A model generated the notes under the pieces. It was not told the origin of the DNA and ran no database searches. It worked only from the letters and a program-made list of their open reading frames with translations. Shown one piece after another: positions 1-9,924 of a DNA stretch of 64,000 nt. Both the position numbers and the translations under genes were made by a program. Position 1 is the first letter of the stretch. Each line of letters starts with the position of its first letter. Source of the DNA: Peptostreptococcaceae bacterium (GTDB lineage Bacteria; Bacillota; Clostridia; Peptostreptococcales; Peptostreptococcaceae); NCBI GenBank assembly GCA_902363255.1, contig CABIZO010000002.1:124001-188000 (forward strand), given 5' to 3'.

Positions 1-1
1 T

Positions 2-274
2 AAAGTAAAGGTAGGAGATACAACAGATTCACAAGTTGCTAAGGATATATGTGAGGATTTGGAAGATATTAATGTAGATACATATATACTTGGTTATAGC
101 ATAGATTATGAGTTAGAGTTAGATGAAATAAGAGAATTAGCTGAAGATGGATATTATGAACAATTTGCCCGTAGATATAGCTATTTCAAAAAGGAACTTG
201 AAAGTAGACCTTTGTTTGGAAGATACACAAAATTATTAGAGGAATTATATGAAGAGTATGAGTCATACATATAG
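2..274 (+). CDS. 3' end of an unidentified acidic protein (truncated by window edge)
   Basis: The reading frame is open from base 2 to the TAA at 272-274, so this is the last 90 codons of a gene that begins upstream. A TTG at 59 could be read as a start, but nothing like a ribosome site precedes it and the frame is open before it. The visible part is rich in Glu, Asp and Tyr and looks helical, with no membrane segment. Only 16 bases separate it from the next gene, so the two are probably co-transcribed. Function unknown. Confidence 0.6.
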   Translation, partial: KVKVGDTTDSQVAKDICEDLEDINVDTYILGYSIDYELELDEIRELAEDGYYEQFARRYSYFKKELESRPLFGRYTKLLEELYEEYESYI

Positions 275-290
275 AATTTAGGAGGACAAC

Positions 291-2405
291 ATGTTAAGGT
301 TAGGGGAAAAAGTTATTTATGAAAGTGGGAGTAATTTTGAACTAGGAAATTTTGGTAAATTATCCATAGGTGATAAGAAAATTTTCATAACTAACTTAGG
401 TAATATCATAATAGAAGAAAATGCAAAAATATTTAAAAAAGAAGAAACTAAAAAATATTATTATAGCTATTCTAGGAACAAGCAAAAGTTTACTCTAAAA
501 TTAGAAGATTCAACAGTAGTTCTTCAACACAATGAGTTACCTTTTCAAATTGGTGAAGGATCTACAGAACAAATAACACCATATAGGTTAATAATTAAAT
601 TATCTTTTGAAGAGTTTAAAAATCTTTGTGAAAATCAAAGAGAAGTTATAGCTCAATTCAATGATGATGCAGCTATTTTTAAAATTGATGATAAAGAATT
701 AGCATTAGGTAGTGTGGAAAAGTGTGATAATAAATTTATTGTAAAAAATTTAGATAGTACTTTTGAAATTGATTTAAATGATGTGGAAATATGCCATATA
801 GAAGGAAGAGAACTTCATTTAAAAGGGTATTTTTATAATAAAGATCAGGATGTAATTTCAAGAGAAATATATATATTCAGTAATAATAAACAACTAAAAG
901 AAAATTTAGAAGAAAGAGTAAACAATAATAGAAAAATAGGAAATCTTCCAAGTGGAAGTAGTATTTTTTATGGATATGTTTGTGGAACAATAGAAGATAT
1001 TGATTATAGAAATACAGAAGTATTTATAGTAAAACACAATAATAAGTTAACTTTCATAAATAAAGCAAGAAAAAATAAAATAGTATCATCAAATTTTGAT
1101 AAGAGTTTAAAATTGTTACTAGACGAGGAACTTGTATTTTTTGATGGAAAGAATATTTTTACTATTAATACTAGCACAAATAGTAAGAATGAATTGGAAT
1201 TAAATAAATTAGAGGATATAGATAGTGAAAATATCGGCTTTACACCAAGTAATATGCCTTTCTTTATAAAACATGATGAAAATAACTTTAGTATTTTTAA
1301 ATCTGCAAACAAAAAAATGCTGGATATTAAAAATAGTGAAATTAAAGATATTATTATAAATAATCAAGTGAAAAAAATTCATTCAGATTTTACTCAAGTG
1401 GAAGTAAGATTTGCAACAAATAAAATAAATATAAATTTAAAGAGTGACAGAATACCAAGGATTATGAGAGATGCTTTTGTATATAGCAAAAAAACAATGA
1501 TTAAAAAAAGTAGTATCCCTAGTATGTATATGAACTGGGCGAAGTCTGTAAATGATATGATTTTATTTAATTTTTTTGGGAATCTTTATTACACTAAGAT
1601 GGAAATTGACAATATTTTAAGTAAAGATATTACAGATGAGGATAGAGCAAATATAGTAAATATGCTTTATTATCAGATTCAAAGTCAGAGAAATCAGTTT
1701 GATATAATATCAGCTTATATGCCTAAGGCTATTGAATATGGTGAAGTGGAATTATTTAATAAATATAATGTGAAAATAGATAAGAAAGTTTTTAGAATGC
1801 TACAAAAGCAGTTATTTGGACTAGCTGCTCAAATCAATAGGCATTTGGCAGAAATAGAAAGATGTTTAAGTCAACTTTCTTTTGTGATTTATAGCGAATT
1901 TAACACTAGAGACTTTAATACAAAGATAAAAAATAAGCAAGTGGGAATTGGAATGGCTGTATCAGTGGCGTCTACTGTAGTTATGGGTGGAGGACTTTCC
2001 ATACCATTCTTGGCTATGCAAGGAATGAATTTATATAGTAATAAAAAAATGGATGAAAAAAGTAAAGAGATTGAAAGTAGTAAGCTAAACTTATTTACGA
2101 ATCAAGCTATAGAAAAATTAAATCATCTAATAGACAATATGTATCCTTATTATGTAAATGAGGCAAATGAAAATTTACGTGAGTTATTTATTGTTTTAGG
2201 AAAACAATATGCAAATCATAATAATGAAGAAGTTAAGAAGATATTATTTGATAGAATAGCAGACATATATGTGAGCAAACAGATGACTTTAAATAATATG
2301 ACTAATATGAGAAAAAAGGATTTAGTTGATAATATTTATAAAACAATAGACAGCAATATGAATACTTATGATGCCAATGTATTTTTAATAGGTGGCAATT
2401 TTTAA
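291..2405 (+). CDS. Hypothetical 704-residue protein with a C-terminal hydrophobic segment
   Basis: A clear GGAGG lies 8 bases before the ATG. I do not recognise the family. The first ~450 residues are polar, Lys/Asn/Glu-rich and rich in predicted strands. The last third is helical and contains one hydrophobic Gly/Ala/Val-rich stretch around residues 550-575, next to a strongly charged helix. There is no signal peptide. It sits 16 bases after the preceding gene and 29 bases before the calcium-loop repeat protein, which suggests a three-gene unit. It could be a peripheral or single-pass membrane protein; no enzyme motif is visible. Confidence 0.7.
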   Translation: MLRLGEKVIYESGSNFELGNFGKLSIGDKKIFITNLGNIIIEENAKIFKKEETKKYYYSYSRNKQKFTLKLEDSTVVLQHNELPFQIGEGSTEQITPYRLIIKLSFEEFKNLCENQREVIAQFNDDAAIFKIDDKELALGSVEKCDNKFIVKNLDSTFEIDLNDVEICHIEGRELHLKGYFYNKDQDVISREIYIFSNNKQLKENLEERVNNNRKIGNLPSGSSIFYGYVCGTIEDIDYRNTEVFIVKHNNKLTFINKARKNKIVSSNFDKSLKLLLDEELVFFDGKNIFTINTSTNSKNELELNKLEDIDSENIGFTPSNMPFFIKHDENNFSIFKSANKKMLDIKNSEIKDIIINNQVKKIHSDFTQVEVRFATNKININLKSDRIPRIMRDAFVYSKKTMIKKSSIPSMYMNWAKSVNDMILFNFFGNLYYTKMEIDNILSKDITDEDRANIVNMLYYQIQSQRNQFDIISAYMPKAIEYGEVELFNKYNVKIDKKVFRMLQKQLFGLAAQINRHLAEIERCLSQLSFVIYSEFNTRDFNTKIKNKQVGIGMAVSVASTVVMGGGLSIPFLAMQGMNLYSNKKMDEKSKEIESSKLNLFTNQAIEKLNHLIDNMYPYYVNEANENLRELFIVLGKQYANHNNEEVKKILFDRIADIYVSKQMTLNNMTNMRKKDLVDNIYKTIDSNMNTYDANVFLIGGNF

Positions 2406-2434
2406 GTGAAATAGTTATTAGGAGGAATTAGGTT

Positions 2435-3073
2435 ATGTCAGATTATGGATGGGGAAATTCAGGGTTTGATTTTTTAGATTTAGATAATGATGGAGTAGAT
2501 GATACAGCATATAAAGCTATGGATTTGGATGGAGATGGCGTGAGAGATGATATATATGTAGAGATGGACACAGATGGAGACGGATATGCTGATAGTTCTA
2601 TCCAAGGTGTAGATTTTGATGATGATGGATATATTGATAGTGTATTTGGTCAATTTGATACAGATGGAGATGGCAGTACAGATACTTATGTTAATATGGA
2701 AGATACAAACGGAGACGGAATTTTAGATGATATATATATGGAAATAGATACAGATGGTGATGGTGTTATGGATGAGTTTATCTCAGGCATAGATTATGAT
2801 GGAGACGGAATTTTAGATGAAATTTCTATGGCAGTAGATTATGACGGAGATGGAATGATAGACGAAGTTATATCGGGAGTAGACTATGATGGTGATGGAG
2901 TTTTAGATGAATTCTTTATGGCGGCTGATAACAATGGTGATGGATATGTTGATGAAGTTGCTTGTGCGGTAGATTATGATGGGGACGGAATAATTGATGA
3001 TATTTATGGAGAAATGGATCTAGACTATGATGGATATGCAGATGTAAGTTATGGTTCAGATGGACTAATATAA
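2435..3073 (+). CDS. Repeat protein of 13 DxDGDGxxD calcium-loop units
   Basis: After a 14-residue lead (M to L14) the protein is 13 back-to-back 15-residue units, starting at D15, D30, D45 and so on to D195. Each opens with D-x-D-x-D-G-x-x-D, the calcium-loop pattern of EF-hand-like, dockerin and thrombospondin type 3 repeats. The unit-to-unit linker is hydrophobic (for example -IYMEI-). No signal peptide, anchor or other domain is present. GGAGG precedes the ATG, and the gene directly follows the 704-residue protein. The family knowledge supports calcium binding; partner and location are unknown. Unlike dockerins, there is no second helix and the period is too short. Confidence 0.75.
   Translation: MSDYGWGNSGFDFLDLDNDGVDDTAYKAMDLDGDGVRDDIYVEMDTDGDGYADSSIQGVDFDDDGYIDSVFGQFDTDGDGSTDTYVNMEDTNGDGILDDIYMEIDTDGDGVMDEFISGIDYDGDGILDEISMAVDYDGDGMIDEVISGVDYDGDGVLDEFFMAADNNGDGYVDEVACAVDYDGDGIIDDIYGEMDLDYDGYADVSYGSDGLI
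2477..3061 (+). repeat. 13 tandem 45-bp coding repeats
   Basis: The 15-residue units are encoded by thirteen 45-bp repeats with no indel. Codons differ between copies (GATGGAGATGG versus GACGGAGACGG), so the array is kept at protein level and is not a fresh DNA expansion. Confidence 0.8.
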
Positions 3074-3203
3074 TTGTAAGAAATCAATGTAAGAATTGTA
3101 AGGTCTTTGCTTAAAAATTTAGATTACAAACAATATATAAATATTTAACTATATATATAAATTCGTTAGTATAAAGTTAGGGCAAAAAAAGGGGGAAAAT
3201 ATA

Positions 3204-6200
3204 ATGAAGATAAATAAAAGTAAATTATTAGCCATATCACTTGCAACATCAATTTTATTTGTAAATTTTCAAGAAATAATATCATATGCAAATATAATAG
3301 AAACAAATAAGGAATCCAATATAGAATATGAGACAAATATTAGTACAATTAAAGATTCAAAACAGAACATCACCCTAGGAGAAAAGACATCATATGTAGG
3401 TAAATCAAAATCTATAAATAAAAAGCCATACATAACAAGAATAAGTAAATCAGAAATATCTATAGGAAATTACTATCAAGCAACTATTAATATATATGGC
3501 CAAGCTAAATACGGCACAACAGTATATGCAAAGATAGGTTATCAAGAGGCAAGTCAAAAAATAGGTGTAGATCAAACCTTTGGATTCACCATAGATACCA
3601 GAAGTAAAAATCTTACAATTGAATTTTATTCAGTAAATTCAAATGGAATAAAGTCAGAAAGTGTATTTGTCACTTGTACTCCTAATGGTGATTCTATTAG
3701 CAACAATGGAACTTATCCAACTAATTCTAAACCCTTAATCCAATCTAATGATAAAGTATTTGATTTAGGTGCAAATATAACGGATGTAGATTTATTAAAA
3801 GATGTAACAGCATATGATGAAGAAGATGGAGACATAACTTCAAAAATAGTAATTAAAGAACACAATATCAATAGTAATGTGGAAGGAATATACAGAGTAG
3901 TTTATAAAGTAACTGATAATGATGGAGAAACTACAGAAAAAGAGAATAAAGTAGAAATTGTTGATAGAAGTGAAAATAAAGAATTTTTATATGAAATCAA
4001 CAAAAATAGTGTGAAAATTAAAGGATATTTAGGAAATCAAAATAATATAGTTATACCTGATAGAATAGAAGGCTATCCTGTAACTAGCATTGATAGTAAA
4101 GCATTTAGAGACAATAAAAATGTGGTTAGTATTACGTTAGCCAAAGGAATAACAGATATAAATTCATATACATTTAGTGGATGTAGCAACTTAACAACTG
4201 TAAACTTACCAGCTGGATTAATAAATATAGGCGGTAGTACATTTGAAGAGTGTAATAAATTAAAAAATATAAATATACCTGACAAAGTAAAGAAAATAGG
4301 AGTTTATGCATTTTATAAATGTACTAGTTTAGAAGAAATAGAACTACATGATAATATTGAAGAAATAGGATATAGTGCTTTTGGAGGGTGTGAAAGTTTA
4401 AAAAATATAAATATACCTAAAAAAGTATCTATTTTACAAAATTATATATTTAATGATTGTACATCTCTAACAGAGATTAAAATTCCTGAAGGTGTAAATA
4501 CAATTGAGTATGGTGCATTTTTGGGGTGTGCTAACTTAAAGGAAGTAATTGTTCCAAAAAGCGTAATAAACTTAGAAGAAAATATATTTGCTGGATGTAG
4601 TAAGGATTTAAAAATTTATGGATATAAAGGTTCATCTATAGAAAAGTATGCTAAAGGCTTAGGTCTTAATTTTGAATATATAAATACTCCTCCAGTAATT
4701 AATTCAGAAAATAAAATCTTTAATATAGGAAGTAATATATCTGATACTGAATTATTAAAAGATGTAACTGCATACGATGAAGAAGATGGAGATATAACTG
4801 GAAAAATAGTAATAAAAGAACATAATATTAATAATAATCAGGAAGGAACATATAGAGTAGTATATAAAGTAACTGATAGCGGAGGATTAATAACAGAAAA
4901 AGAGAATACAGTAGAAATCATTAATCCTAATATAGACAAAGAGTTTTCCTATACTATTTCTGAAGGTAGTGTAACAATAGATAAATATATAGGAAATAAT
5001 ACGGATGTAGTTATACCTGAAAAAATAAAAGGCTATCCAGTAAAAAATATCGCTTATGGATCATTTAGAGATAATAAAACTATAGTAAGTGTTACAATAC
5101 CAAAAGGGATTACTCAATTAAATGGATATACATTTAGTGGATGTAGTAATCTAACAACTGTTAAGTTACCAGACTCTTTAATATACATTCATGATAATGC
5201 ATTTGAAGATTGTACAAAATTAAAAAATATAAACATACCTAATAAAGTGAAACTAATTAATGTTTATGCATTTAAAGGGTGTAGTAGTTTAGAAAGTTTA
5301 GAATTACCAAATAGTATAGAAGAAATAGGTTATAGTGTATTTTCTGATTGTATAAAATTAAAGAATATAAATATACCTAAAAATATAAAAACTATACAAA
5401 ACTATGCATTTTCTAACTGCCAATCACTTACAGAAGTAGAAATACCAGAAGGCGTAAATACAATTGAGTATGGTGCATTCTATGGATGTACTAACTTAAA
5501 AAAAGTAGTAGTTCCTAAAAGTGTAATATATTTAGAGCAGAATATATTTACTGGATGCAGTAGAGAATTGAAAATTCATGGATACAAAGGTTCTTATATA
5601 GAAAAGTATGCTAACAATTATGGACTAAATTTTGTATGTATACGTGAAACGAATACTCTTCCAAAAATAAATGCTAAAGATATAACAATTACAGTTGGAC
5701 AAAGTATTAATCTTATGGAGGGAGTAAGCGCAACAGACCAGGAAGAAGGAAATATAACATCCAAGATAAAAATTGTTGAAAATACAGTAAATATAAAAAA
5801 ATCAGGGATATATAAAGTAGTTTACCAAGTAGAAGACTGTGATGGAAACCAAGTCAGAAAAGAGATAAAAGTAACTATAAAACCTAAGGCCGTATTTAAT
5901 GTAGTAGCTAAATCAAATAGCTATAGTTCCAATAAGATTACTTGGGATTCCCTTTCAAATGTTGATGGATATGAAGTATATAGAGCAACAAGTAAAACTG
6001 GAACTTATTCATTAAGAAAGACGATAGCTTCAGATTCACCACTAACTTACACAAATACTAGTTTAACAACAGGAAGAACATATTACTATAAAGTAAGAGC
6101 TTATAAAGAAGTAAATGGTGAAAAAATATATGGTGATTTCTCAGGGGTAGTTTCAGCAAAACCACAGCTATCAACAACAACTGCAAAAGCATCATCAGCA

Positions 6201-6740
6201 TCATCAGCATCATATAGTAGTAATAAAGTGACTTGGAACAAAGTCTCAGGTGCAAGTGGATATGAGATATATAGAGCAACAAGCAGTAAAGGAACATATT
6301 CACTTAAGAAAACTGTAACTAGTGGAAGTACATTAAGTTATACAAATACAGGTCTTACAACAGGAAAAAAATACTATTATAAAGTAAGAGCTTACAGATT
6401 AGTAAATGGGAAAAAAGTATACGGTAATTTCTCAAGTATAGTATCATCATCACCGAAGCTTTCTACACCTAGTGCAACTTTAAGTGCAGGAACTAAAAAA
6501 GCTTATGTTAAGTGGGGCAAAGTCTCAGGTGCTAGTGGCTATGAAATTTATAGATCAACAAAGAAAACTGGAACTTATTCAAGAGTAAAATCTATAACTA
6601 GTGGTTCTACAACTTCTTATACAAATAGTGGTTTAACTAGTAAAAAAGGATACTACTATAAGGTAAAAGCTTATAGAACTGTAAATGGTAAAAAAGTTTA
6701 TAGTTCATATAGTAGTGTTAAATATATAAAGGTTAAATAA
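3204..6740 (+). CDS. Secreted BspA-type leucine-rich repeat protein with Ig-like and Fn3 domains
   Basis: An N-terminal Lys-rich/hydrophobic signal peptide covers about residues 1-30. Domains in order: a strand-rich N-terminal region; DUF5011-type Ig domain (~173-250, with a YDEEDGDIT core); a LRR_5/BspA repeat block (~260-492); a second Ig domain (~493-570); a second LRR block (~575-812); a third, diverged Ig domain (~816-893); and three fibronectin type III domains (~896-1178). The Ig+LRR unit is an internal duplication of about 320 residues. No LPXTG, CWB2 or SLH anchor is visible, so it may be released or held by its Fn3 tail. Family members act in adhesion or matrix binding; the ligand is unknown. 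A strong terminator follows. Confidence 0.85.
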   Translation: MKINKSKLLAISLATSILFVNFQEIISYANIIETNKESNIEYETNISTIKDSKQNITLGEKTSYVGKSKSINKKPYITRISKSEISIGNYYQATINIYGQAKYGTTVYAKIGYQEASQKIGVDQTFGFTIDTRSKNLTIEFYSVNSNGIKSESVFVTCTPNGDSISNNGTYPTNSKPLIQSNDKVFDLGANITDVDLLKDVTAYDEEDGDITSKIVIKEHNINSNVEGIYRVVYKVTDNDGETTEKENKVEIVDRSENKEFLYEINKNSVKIKGYLGNQNNIVIPDRIEGYPVTSIDSKAFRDNKNVVSITLAKGITDINSYTFSGCSNLTTVNLPAGLINIGGSTFEECNKLKNINIPDKVKKIGVYAFYKCTSLEEIELHDNIEEIGYSAFGGCESLKNINIPKKVSILQNYIFNDCTSLTEIKIPEGVNTIEYGAFLGCANLKEVIVPKSVINLEENIFAGCSKDLKIYGYKGSSIEKYAKGLGLNFEYINTPPVINSENKIFNIGSNISDTELLKDVTAYDEEDGDITGKIVIKEHNINNNQEGTYRVVYKVTDSGGLITEKENTVEIINPNIDKEFSYTISEGSVTIDKYIGNNTDVVIPEKIKGYPVKNIAYGSFRDNKTIVSVTIPKGITQLNGYTFSGCSNLTTVKLPDSLIYIHDNAFEDCTKLKNINIPNKVKLINVYAFKGCSSLESLELPNSIEEIGYSVFSDCIKLKNINIPKNIKTIQNYAFSNCQSLTEVEIPEGVNTIEYGAFYGCTNLKKVVVPKSVIYLEQNIFTGCSRELKIHGYKGSYIEKYANNYGLNFVCIRETNTLPKINAKDITITVGQSINLMEGVSATDQEEGNITSKIKIVENTVNIKKSGIYKVVYQVEDCDGNQVRKEIKVTIKPKAVFNVVAKSNSYSSNKITWDSLSNVDGYEVYRATSKTGTYSLRKTIASDSPLTYTNTSLTTGRTYYYKVRAYKEVNGEKIYGDFSGVVSAKPQLSTTTAKASSASSASYSSNKVTWNKVSGASGYEIYRATSSKGTYSLKKTVTSGSTLSYTNTGLTTGKKYYYKVRAYRLVNGKKVYGNFSSIVSSSPKLSTPSATLSAGTKKAYVKWGKVSGASGYEIYRSTKKTGTYSRVKSITSGSTTSYTNSGLTSKKGYYYKVKAYRTVNGKKVYSSYSSVKYIKVK

Positions 6741-6774
6741 CATATAGAAAAAAATAATACATATCATGTTAATA

Positions 6775-6810
6775 AGTCCACTAAATATAATGAACATTTA
6801 GTGGACTTTT
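6775..6810 (+). terminator. Intrinsic terminator after the LRR surface protein
   Basis: A 12-bp perfect stem (6775-6786 with 6796-6807) with a 9-base loop is followed by TTTT. Confidence 0.8.
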
Positions 6811-6863
6811 ATTATGTAATTTTTAATTTAGGCTATGTTAGCTAACTTTGTGATTAATTAATT

Positions 6864-7150
6864 ACAACAAATCAAATAGTTAACTTCTTTGACAATAAAA
6901 TATGTGAAGATGCTACTTTTTGCGTAGATTCACATAAATCATATATAGGAATAAAGGATAAGTTGAACATAGAATTAGTTCCTAGGGGAAAATTAATGAT
7001 AGATAGTGTTTATCATTTATAGCATATAAATGCTCTTCATATGTAACTAGAACCATTATTAGAAATAGATTCATTGAGTTAACCTAAAATAAGGAACTTT
7101 ACTTCAAATTAATGAAACCATTTTGTAATTGGGAAATAATTGAATATTTT
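6864..7150 (+). pseudogene. Degraded ISXO2-like transposase C-terminal fragment
   Basis: Reading from 6864 gives a recognisable piece with FCVDSHKSYIG, then LVPRGK, YHL-stop-HINALH and more stops. This is the order seen in the DDE domain of IS1595/ISXO2 transposases (D-S-H-x-S-Y, then H-I-x-x-x-N-x-x-H). The catalytic N-terminal half is missing and several in-frame stops are present, so it cannot make an active enzyme. Confidence 0.6.
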
Positions 7151-7187
7151 GTATAATATAATTAAGTTCGCAATTGTTATATAATAC
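7151..7187. repeat. Truncated copy of the palindromic repeat found at 38110-38175
   Basis: The sequence matches 38131-38181 except for about 16 missing bases. The last 18 bases (TCGCAATTGTTATATAAT) are identical. It lies about 60 bases before the start codon of the gene at 7245. Confidence 0.5.
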
Positions 7188-7244
7188 GAAATAAATATAT
7201 TTTTGATATAATATATAAAATTAACTTGTAAAGGGGAAATAAAG

Positions 7245-7757
7245 TTGAAGAATTGCAAAAGGAAAGGACTTTTAGGTATACTTTCAGTAGTTGTTATTAT
7301 CTTAATAATATTTGCTGGGTATAAAATAAGAGAATATAATATCTTAAAGGATGTATTTCTATTTTCAAAAGATAATGTTGTTTCAATTTGGAAATTAGAA
7401 AAAGGTCAAAGTACTTATGATTACAATTATAAATTGGGAAGTAATGAAATTGATTTTTTAAGTGATATACTTACAAGCTCAAAATTAAAAAAAGCTACTA
7501 TAAATGATTCGCCATCTAATGCATTAGGAAGTATGACTATTTTACTGGATGGAAAGCAAATAGAGGAAAATGGTGATATTAATTTTCAATTTAAAAGAAG
7601 CATAACTTTAACACCTATAGATAATCATAGTGTATATGTATTTTTAGAAATAAATAAACCTATAGATGATGGTAGTTTCAATATGAAAACTGTTATGCAG
7701 AAATCTTATATTATAAATTCTGAAAAATTAGTAGCATTTATGAGTGGAGGATTTTAA
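7245..7757 (+). CDS. Hypothetical membrane-anchored extracytoplasmic protein (170 aa)
   Basis: The start is TTG, preceded by AAGGGGA at a good distance. A basic N-terminus (KNCKRK) and a hydrophobic stretch (~8-27) form a single membrane anchor with no lipobox. The remaining ~140 residues are outside, with mixed strands, and I do not recognise a domain. It lies inside the IS1595-like boundaries, so it is either a passenger gene of the element or a later insertion into it. A very strong terminator follows. Confidence 0.6.
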   Translation: MKNCKRKGLLGILSVVVIILIIFAGYKIREYNILKDVFLFSKDNVVSIWKLEKGQSTYDYNYKLGSNEIDFLSDILTSSKLKKATINDSPSNALGSMTILLDGKQIEENGDINFQFKRSITLTPIDNHSVYVFLEINKPIDDGSFNMKTVMQKSYIINSEKLVAFMSGGF

Positions 7758-7894
7758 TATATAACCAATGAAGGAGCATAGATAGTAATATAAAAAAACT
7801 TACAAAGGCAATTAAGGAAAAAATTATAATTTATAAAGTATATTTAGTGAAGAATATTAATATATTACGAACAATTTATAGTAAGTTATAAAAG

Positions 7895-7948
7895 CAACCA
7901 CATCTTAGAATTCAATGTATTGAAAAGTCTAAGGTGTGGTTGTTTTTA
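7895..7948 (+). terminator. Strong intrinsic terminator
   Basis: A 15-bp stem (7895-7909 with 7928-7942, one G-T pair) is followed by GTTTTTAT. It lies inside the IS-like element, after its only intact gene. Confidence 0.85.
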
Positions 7949-8136
7949 TGTAATATTTATCACGAAGAGGGCTAACATAGCCTTAATTTAAAGGTTGTAT
8001 CAAAATTTCCTTAGTTACAAATAGAAGAAACAGTATACCACAACTTCCATTTATAAAGAGAAAGCACTTGTTATTTTCTTGGGAAAAGGTTTTTATTAAT
8101 ATTAAAGTATAAAGAAACACAAAAATAAAAAACTCT

Positions 8137-8168
8137 AAATCCATAGTCATACACTAGATGATGGATTT
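8137..8168. promoter_or_regulatory. Inverted repeat ahead of the aldolase/PTS operon
   Basis: AAATCCAT (8137-8144) and ATGGATTT (8161-8168) are separated by 16 bases, ~45 bases before the aldolase start. No T-run follows, so it is not a terminator. It may be an operator for the PRD regulator at 13087 or a catabolite site. The rest of 7991-8213 shows no gene. Confidence 0.35.
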
Positions 8169-8213
8169 ACAAAAGAGATTATTAATAATATTATGAAAAG
8201 GTGGTATTTTATT

Positions 8214-9080
8214 ATGTTAATGAACATGGCAGATTTATTAAAAGTAGCAAATAAGGAGAATTTTGCAGTTCCAGCATTCAATATTTCATCAGAATGCATG
8301 TTAAGAGGAGTAATTGAATCTTGTGAAAAGGAAAAATCACCAGTAATACTAGCAATACATCCAAATGAGTTAGCATTTACAGGAGATAGTTTTGTTGAGA
8401 TGGTAAAAGATGTTGCAAATAAGACAAATGTTCCAGTTGTTTTACATTTAGATCATGGTTCAACATTTGAACAAATACAAAGAGCTGTACGTGATGGATT
8501 CACTTCAGTAATGATAGATGCAAGTACAAAAAGTTTTGAGGAAAATATAGAATTAACTAAAAAAGTAATAGAAATAGCTCATCCACTAAACATATCAGTA
8601 GAAGCTGAGTTAGGTACAATAGGAACTACAGATGGAGATAGTGAAGGTGGAACAGATGAAATAATTTATACAAAACCAGAAGATGCAGAAAAATTTGTAG
8701 AAGCTACAGGATGTGACTGTTTAGCTATAGCAATAGGAACAGCTCATGGTATATATCCAGACGGATTTGAACCACATTTAAAATTAGACTTACTAAGCGA
8801 AATAAAATCAAAAGTTTCTGTACCTCTTGTATTACATGGTGGATCAGCTAACCCAGATGAAGAAATATCTGAATCAGTAAAACGTGGTGTTAATAAAATA
8901 AATATTTCTTCTGATATAAAAGCAGCATTCTTTAAAGAATGTAGAAAGGTATTAGAAGACAATAAATTAAGAGAACCGTTAGATATATTCCCAGCTTGTA
9001 TAGACAAAATGAATGAAACAGTAGTTCATAAAATTAGATTATTTAACTCAAATGATAAGCTAAAATATTATACTTTATAA
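8214..9080 (+). CDS. Class II ketose-bisphosphate aldolase (fructose/tagatose type)
   Basis: A zinc-dependent aldolase that splits a ketose bisphosphate or monophosphate to dihydroxyacetone phosphate plus an aldehyde. Visible are LHLDHGST (catalytic Asp and zinc His), VEAELGTIG, AIGTAHGIY (zinc His), LVLHGGS (zinc His) and the phosphate-binding KINISSD. The ATG at 8214 is preferred over 8193 because AAGGTGG lies between them at the right distance. The GIGG-like glycine loop reads GTIGTTDGD, slightly unusual. It heads a PTS operon, so the substrate is probably the sugar phosphate made by the IIABC proteins. KbaY/GatY-like specificity is possible but not provable here. Confidence 0.85.
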   Translation: MLMNMADLLKVANKENFAVPAFNISSECMLRGVIESCEKEKSPVILAIHPNELAFTGDSFVEMVKDVANKTNVPVVLHLDHGSTFEQIQRAVRDGFTSVMIDASTKSFEENIELTKKVIEIAHPLNISVEAELGTIGTTDGDSEGGTDEIIYTKPEDAEKFVEATGCDCLAIAIGTAHGIYPDGFEPHLKLDLLSEIKSKVSVPLVLHGGSANPDEEISESVKRGVNKINISSDIKAAFFKECRKVLEDNKLREPLDIFPACIDKMNETVVHKIRLFNSNDKLKYYTL

Positions 9081-9096
9081 AATAGGAGAATAAAAA

Positions 9097-9546
9097 ATGG
9101 AATTATTAGAAATTCTAGATGAACATTTAATAAAGGACTGTTTAATAGTTTCAGATAAAGATGACGCTATTACTAAAATATGTACTTTATTACATGATAA
9201 TGGATATATTTCTGATGTGGAATCCTTTAAATCTGATGTATTAAAACGTGAGGAAATAGGCGAAACAGGAATTGGAAATATGGTTGCTATTCCACATGGA
9301 AAAAGTGCAAGTGTTCAAAAAAGTGCAATATCAATATGTAAACTAGATAAAGAGATTGAATGGGAAACACTAGATGGAAAAGGAGTAAAAGTAATTATTT
9401 TATTTGGTGTGCAAGATGATGTGGAAGCAGCAAAAGAACACCTTAAGTTACTAGCTCAAGTTGCAAGAAAATTAGCAAATGAAGAAGTTGTTGAATCATT
9501 AGTCAATGCTAAGAGTAGCAAAGATATAATCGATTGTTTCAGATAA
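9097..9546 (+). CDS. PTS enzyme IIA, fructose/mannitol type
   Basis: A 149-residue IIA domain (PTS_EIIA_2 type). The phospho-accepting His67 sits in AIPHGKS. It receives phosphate from HPr and passes it to the IIB protein encoded 23 bases downstream. AGGAG precedes the ATG. It is 16 bases after the aldolase gene, so same operon. Another IIA, about the same length with His also at 67, is encoded at 14984 behind the regulator. Confidence 0.9.
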   Translation: MELLEILDEHLIKDCLIVSDKDDAITKICTLLHDNGYISDVESFKSDVLKREEIGETGIGNMVAIPHGKSASVQKSAISICKLDKEIEWETLDGKGVKVIILFGVQDDVEAAKEHLKLLAQVARKLANEEVVESLVNAKSSKDIIDCFR

Positions 9547-9569
9547 TGAAATAAATAGGAGGGTTTATT

Positions 9570-9881
9570 ATGAAAATAGTTGGTGTTTGTGCTTGTGTAG
9601 CAGGAATAGCTCATACATATCTAGCTCAGGAAAAACTTATGAACGCAGCAGAAAAAAGAGGACATACAGTTCATGTTGAAACTCAGGGAGTAATTGGTCA
9701 AGAAAACCCATTGACAGAGGAACAAATTGCAGAGGCAGATGTTGTAATTCTTGCAATTGATGTAAGTATATCTGGTAAAGATAGATTTAAAGGTAAGAAA
9801 GTAATTGAAATTCCTACAAAAACAGTAGTTCATTCATCAGATGCATTGATCCAAAAAATAGAAACAATGTTAGCAAAATAA
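9570..9881 (+). CDS. PTS enzyme IIB, fructose family
   Basis: 103 residues. The active-site cysteine is Cys9 in CVAGIAHT, matching the fructose-type CPTGIAHT loop. It takes phosphate from IIA and phosphorylates the sugar during passage through IIC. AGGAGGG precedes the ATG. Separate IIA, IIB and IIC genes rather than one FruA chain are typical of accessory fructose-family systems for other sugars. Confidence 0.9.
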   Translation: MKIVGVCACVAGIAHTYLAQEKLMNAAEKRGHTVHVETQGVIGQENPLTEEQIAEADVVILAIDVSISGKDRFKGKKVIEIPTKTVVHSSDALIQKIETMLAK

Positions 9882-9924
9882 AATTAGAAGAGTGAAATAA
9901 TACGGAGAGGGGATTTAAGTAGGT

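Larger units (their letters stand above)
6831..7982. mobile_element. Relic of an IS1595-family-like element with exact 8-bp target duplication
   Basis: The ends are GGCTATGTTAGC (6831-6842) and its exact inverse (7971-7982). Looser inverted similarity continues ~20 bases inward. The element is flanked on both sides by TTAATTTA (6823-6830 and 7983-7990), an 8-bp duplication as expected for IS1595. Inside are the C-terminal part of an ISXO2-like transposase with several stops, a fragment of a palindromic repeat, one intact gene (7245-7757) and a terminator. The family assignment rests on the transposase remnant and the duplication length. The boundary evidence is seen directly. Confidence 0.7.
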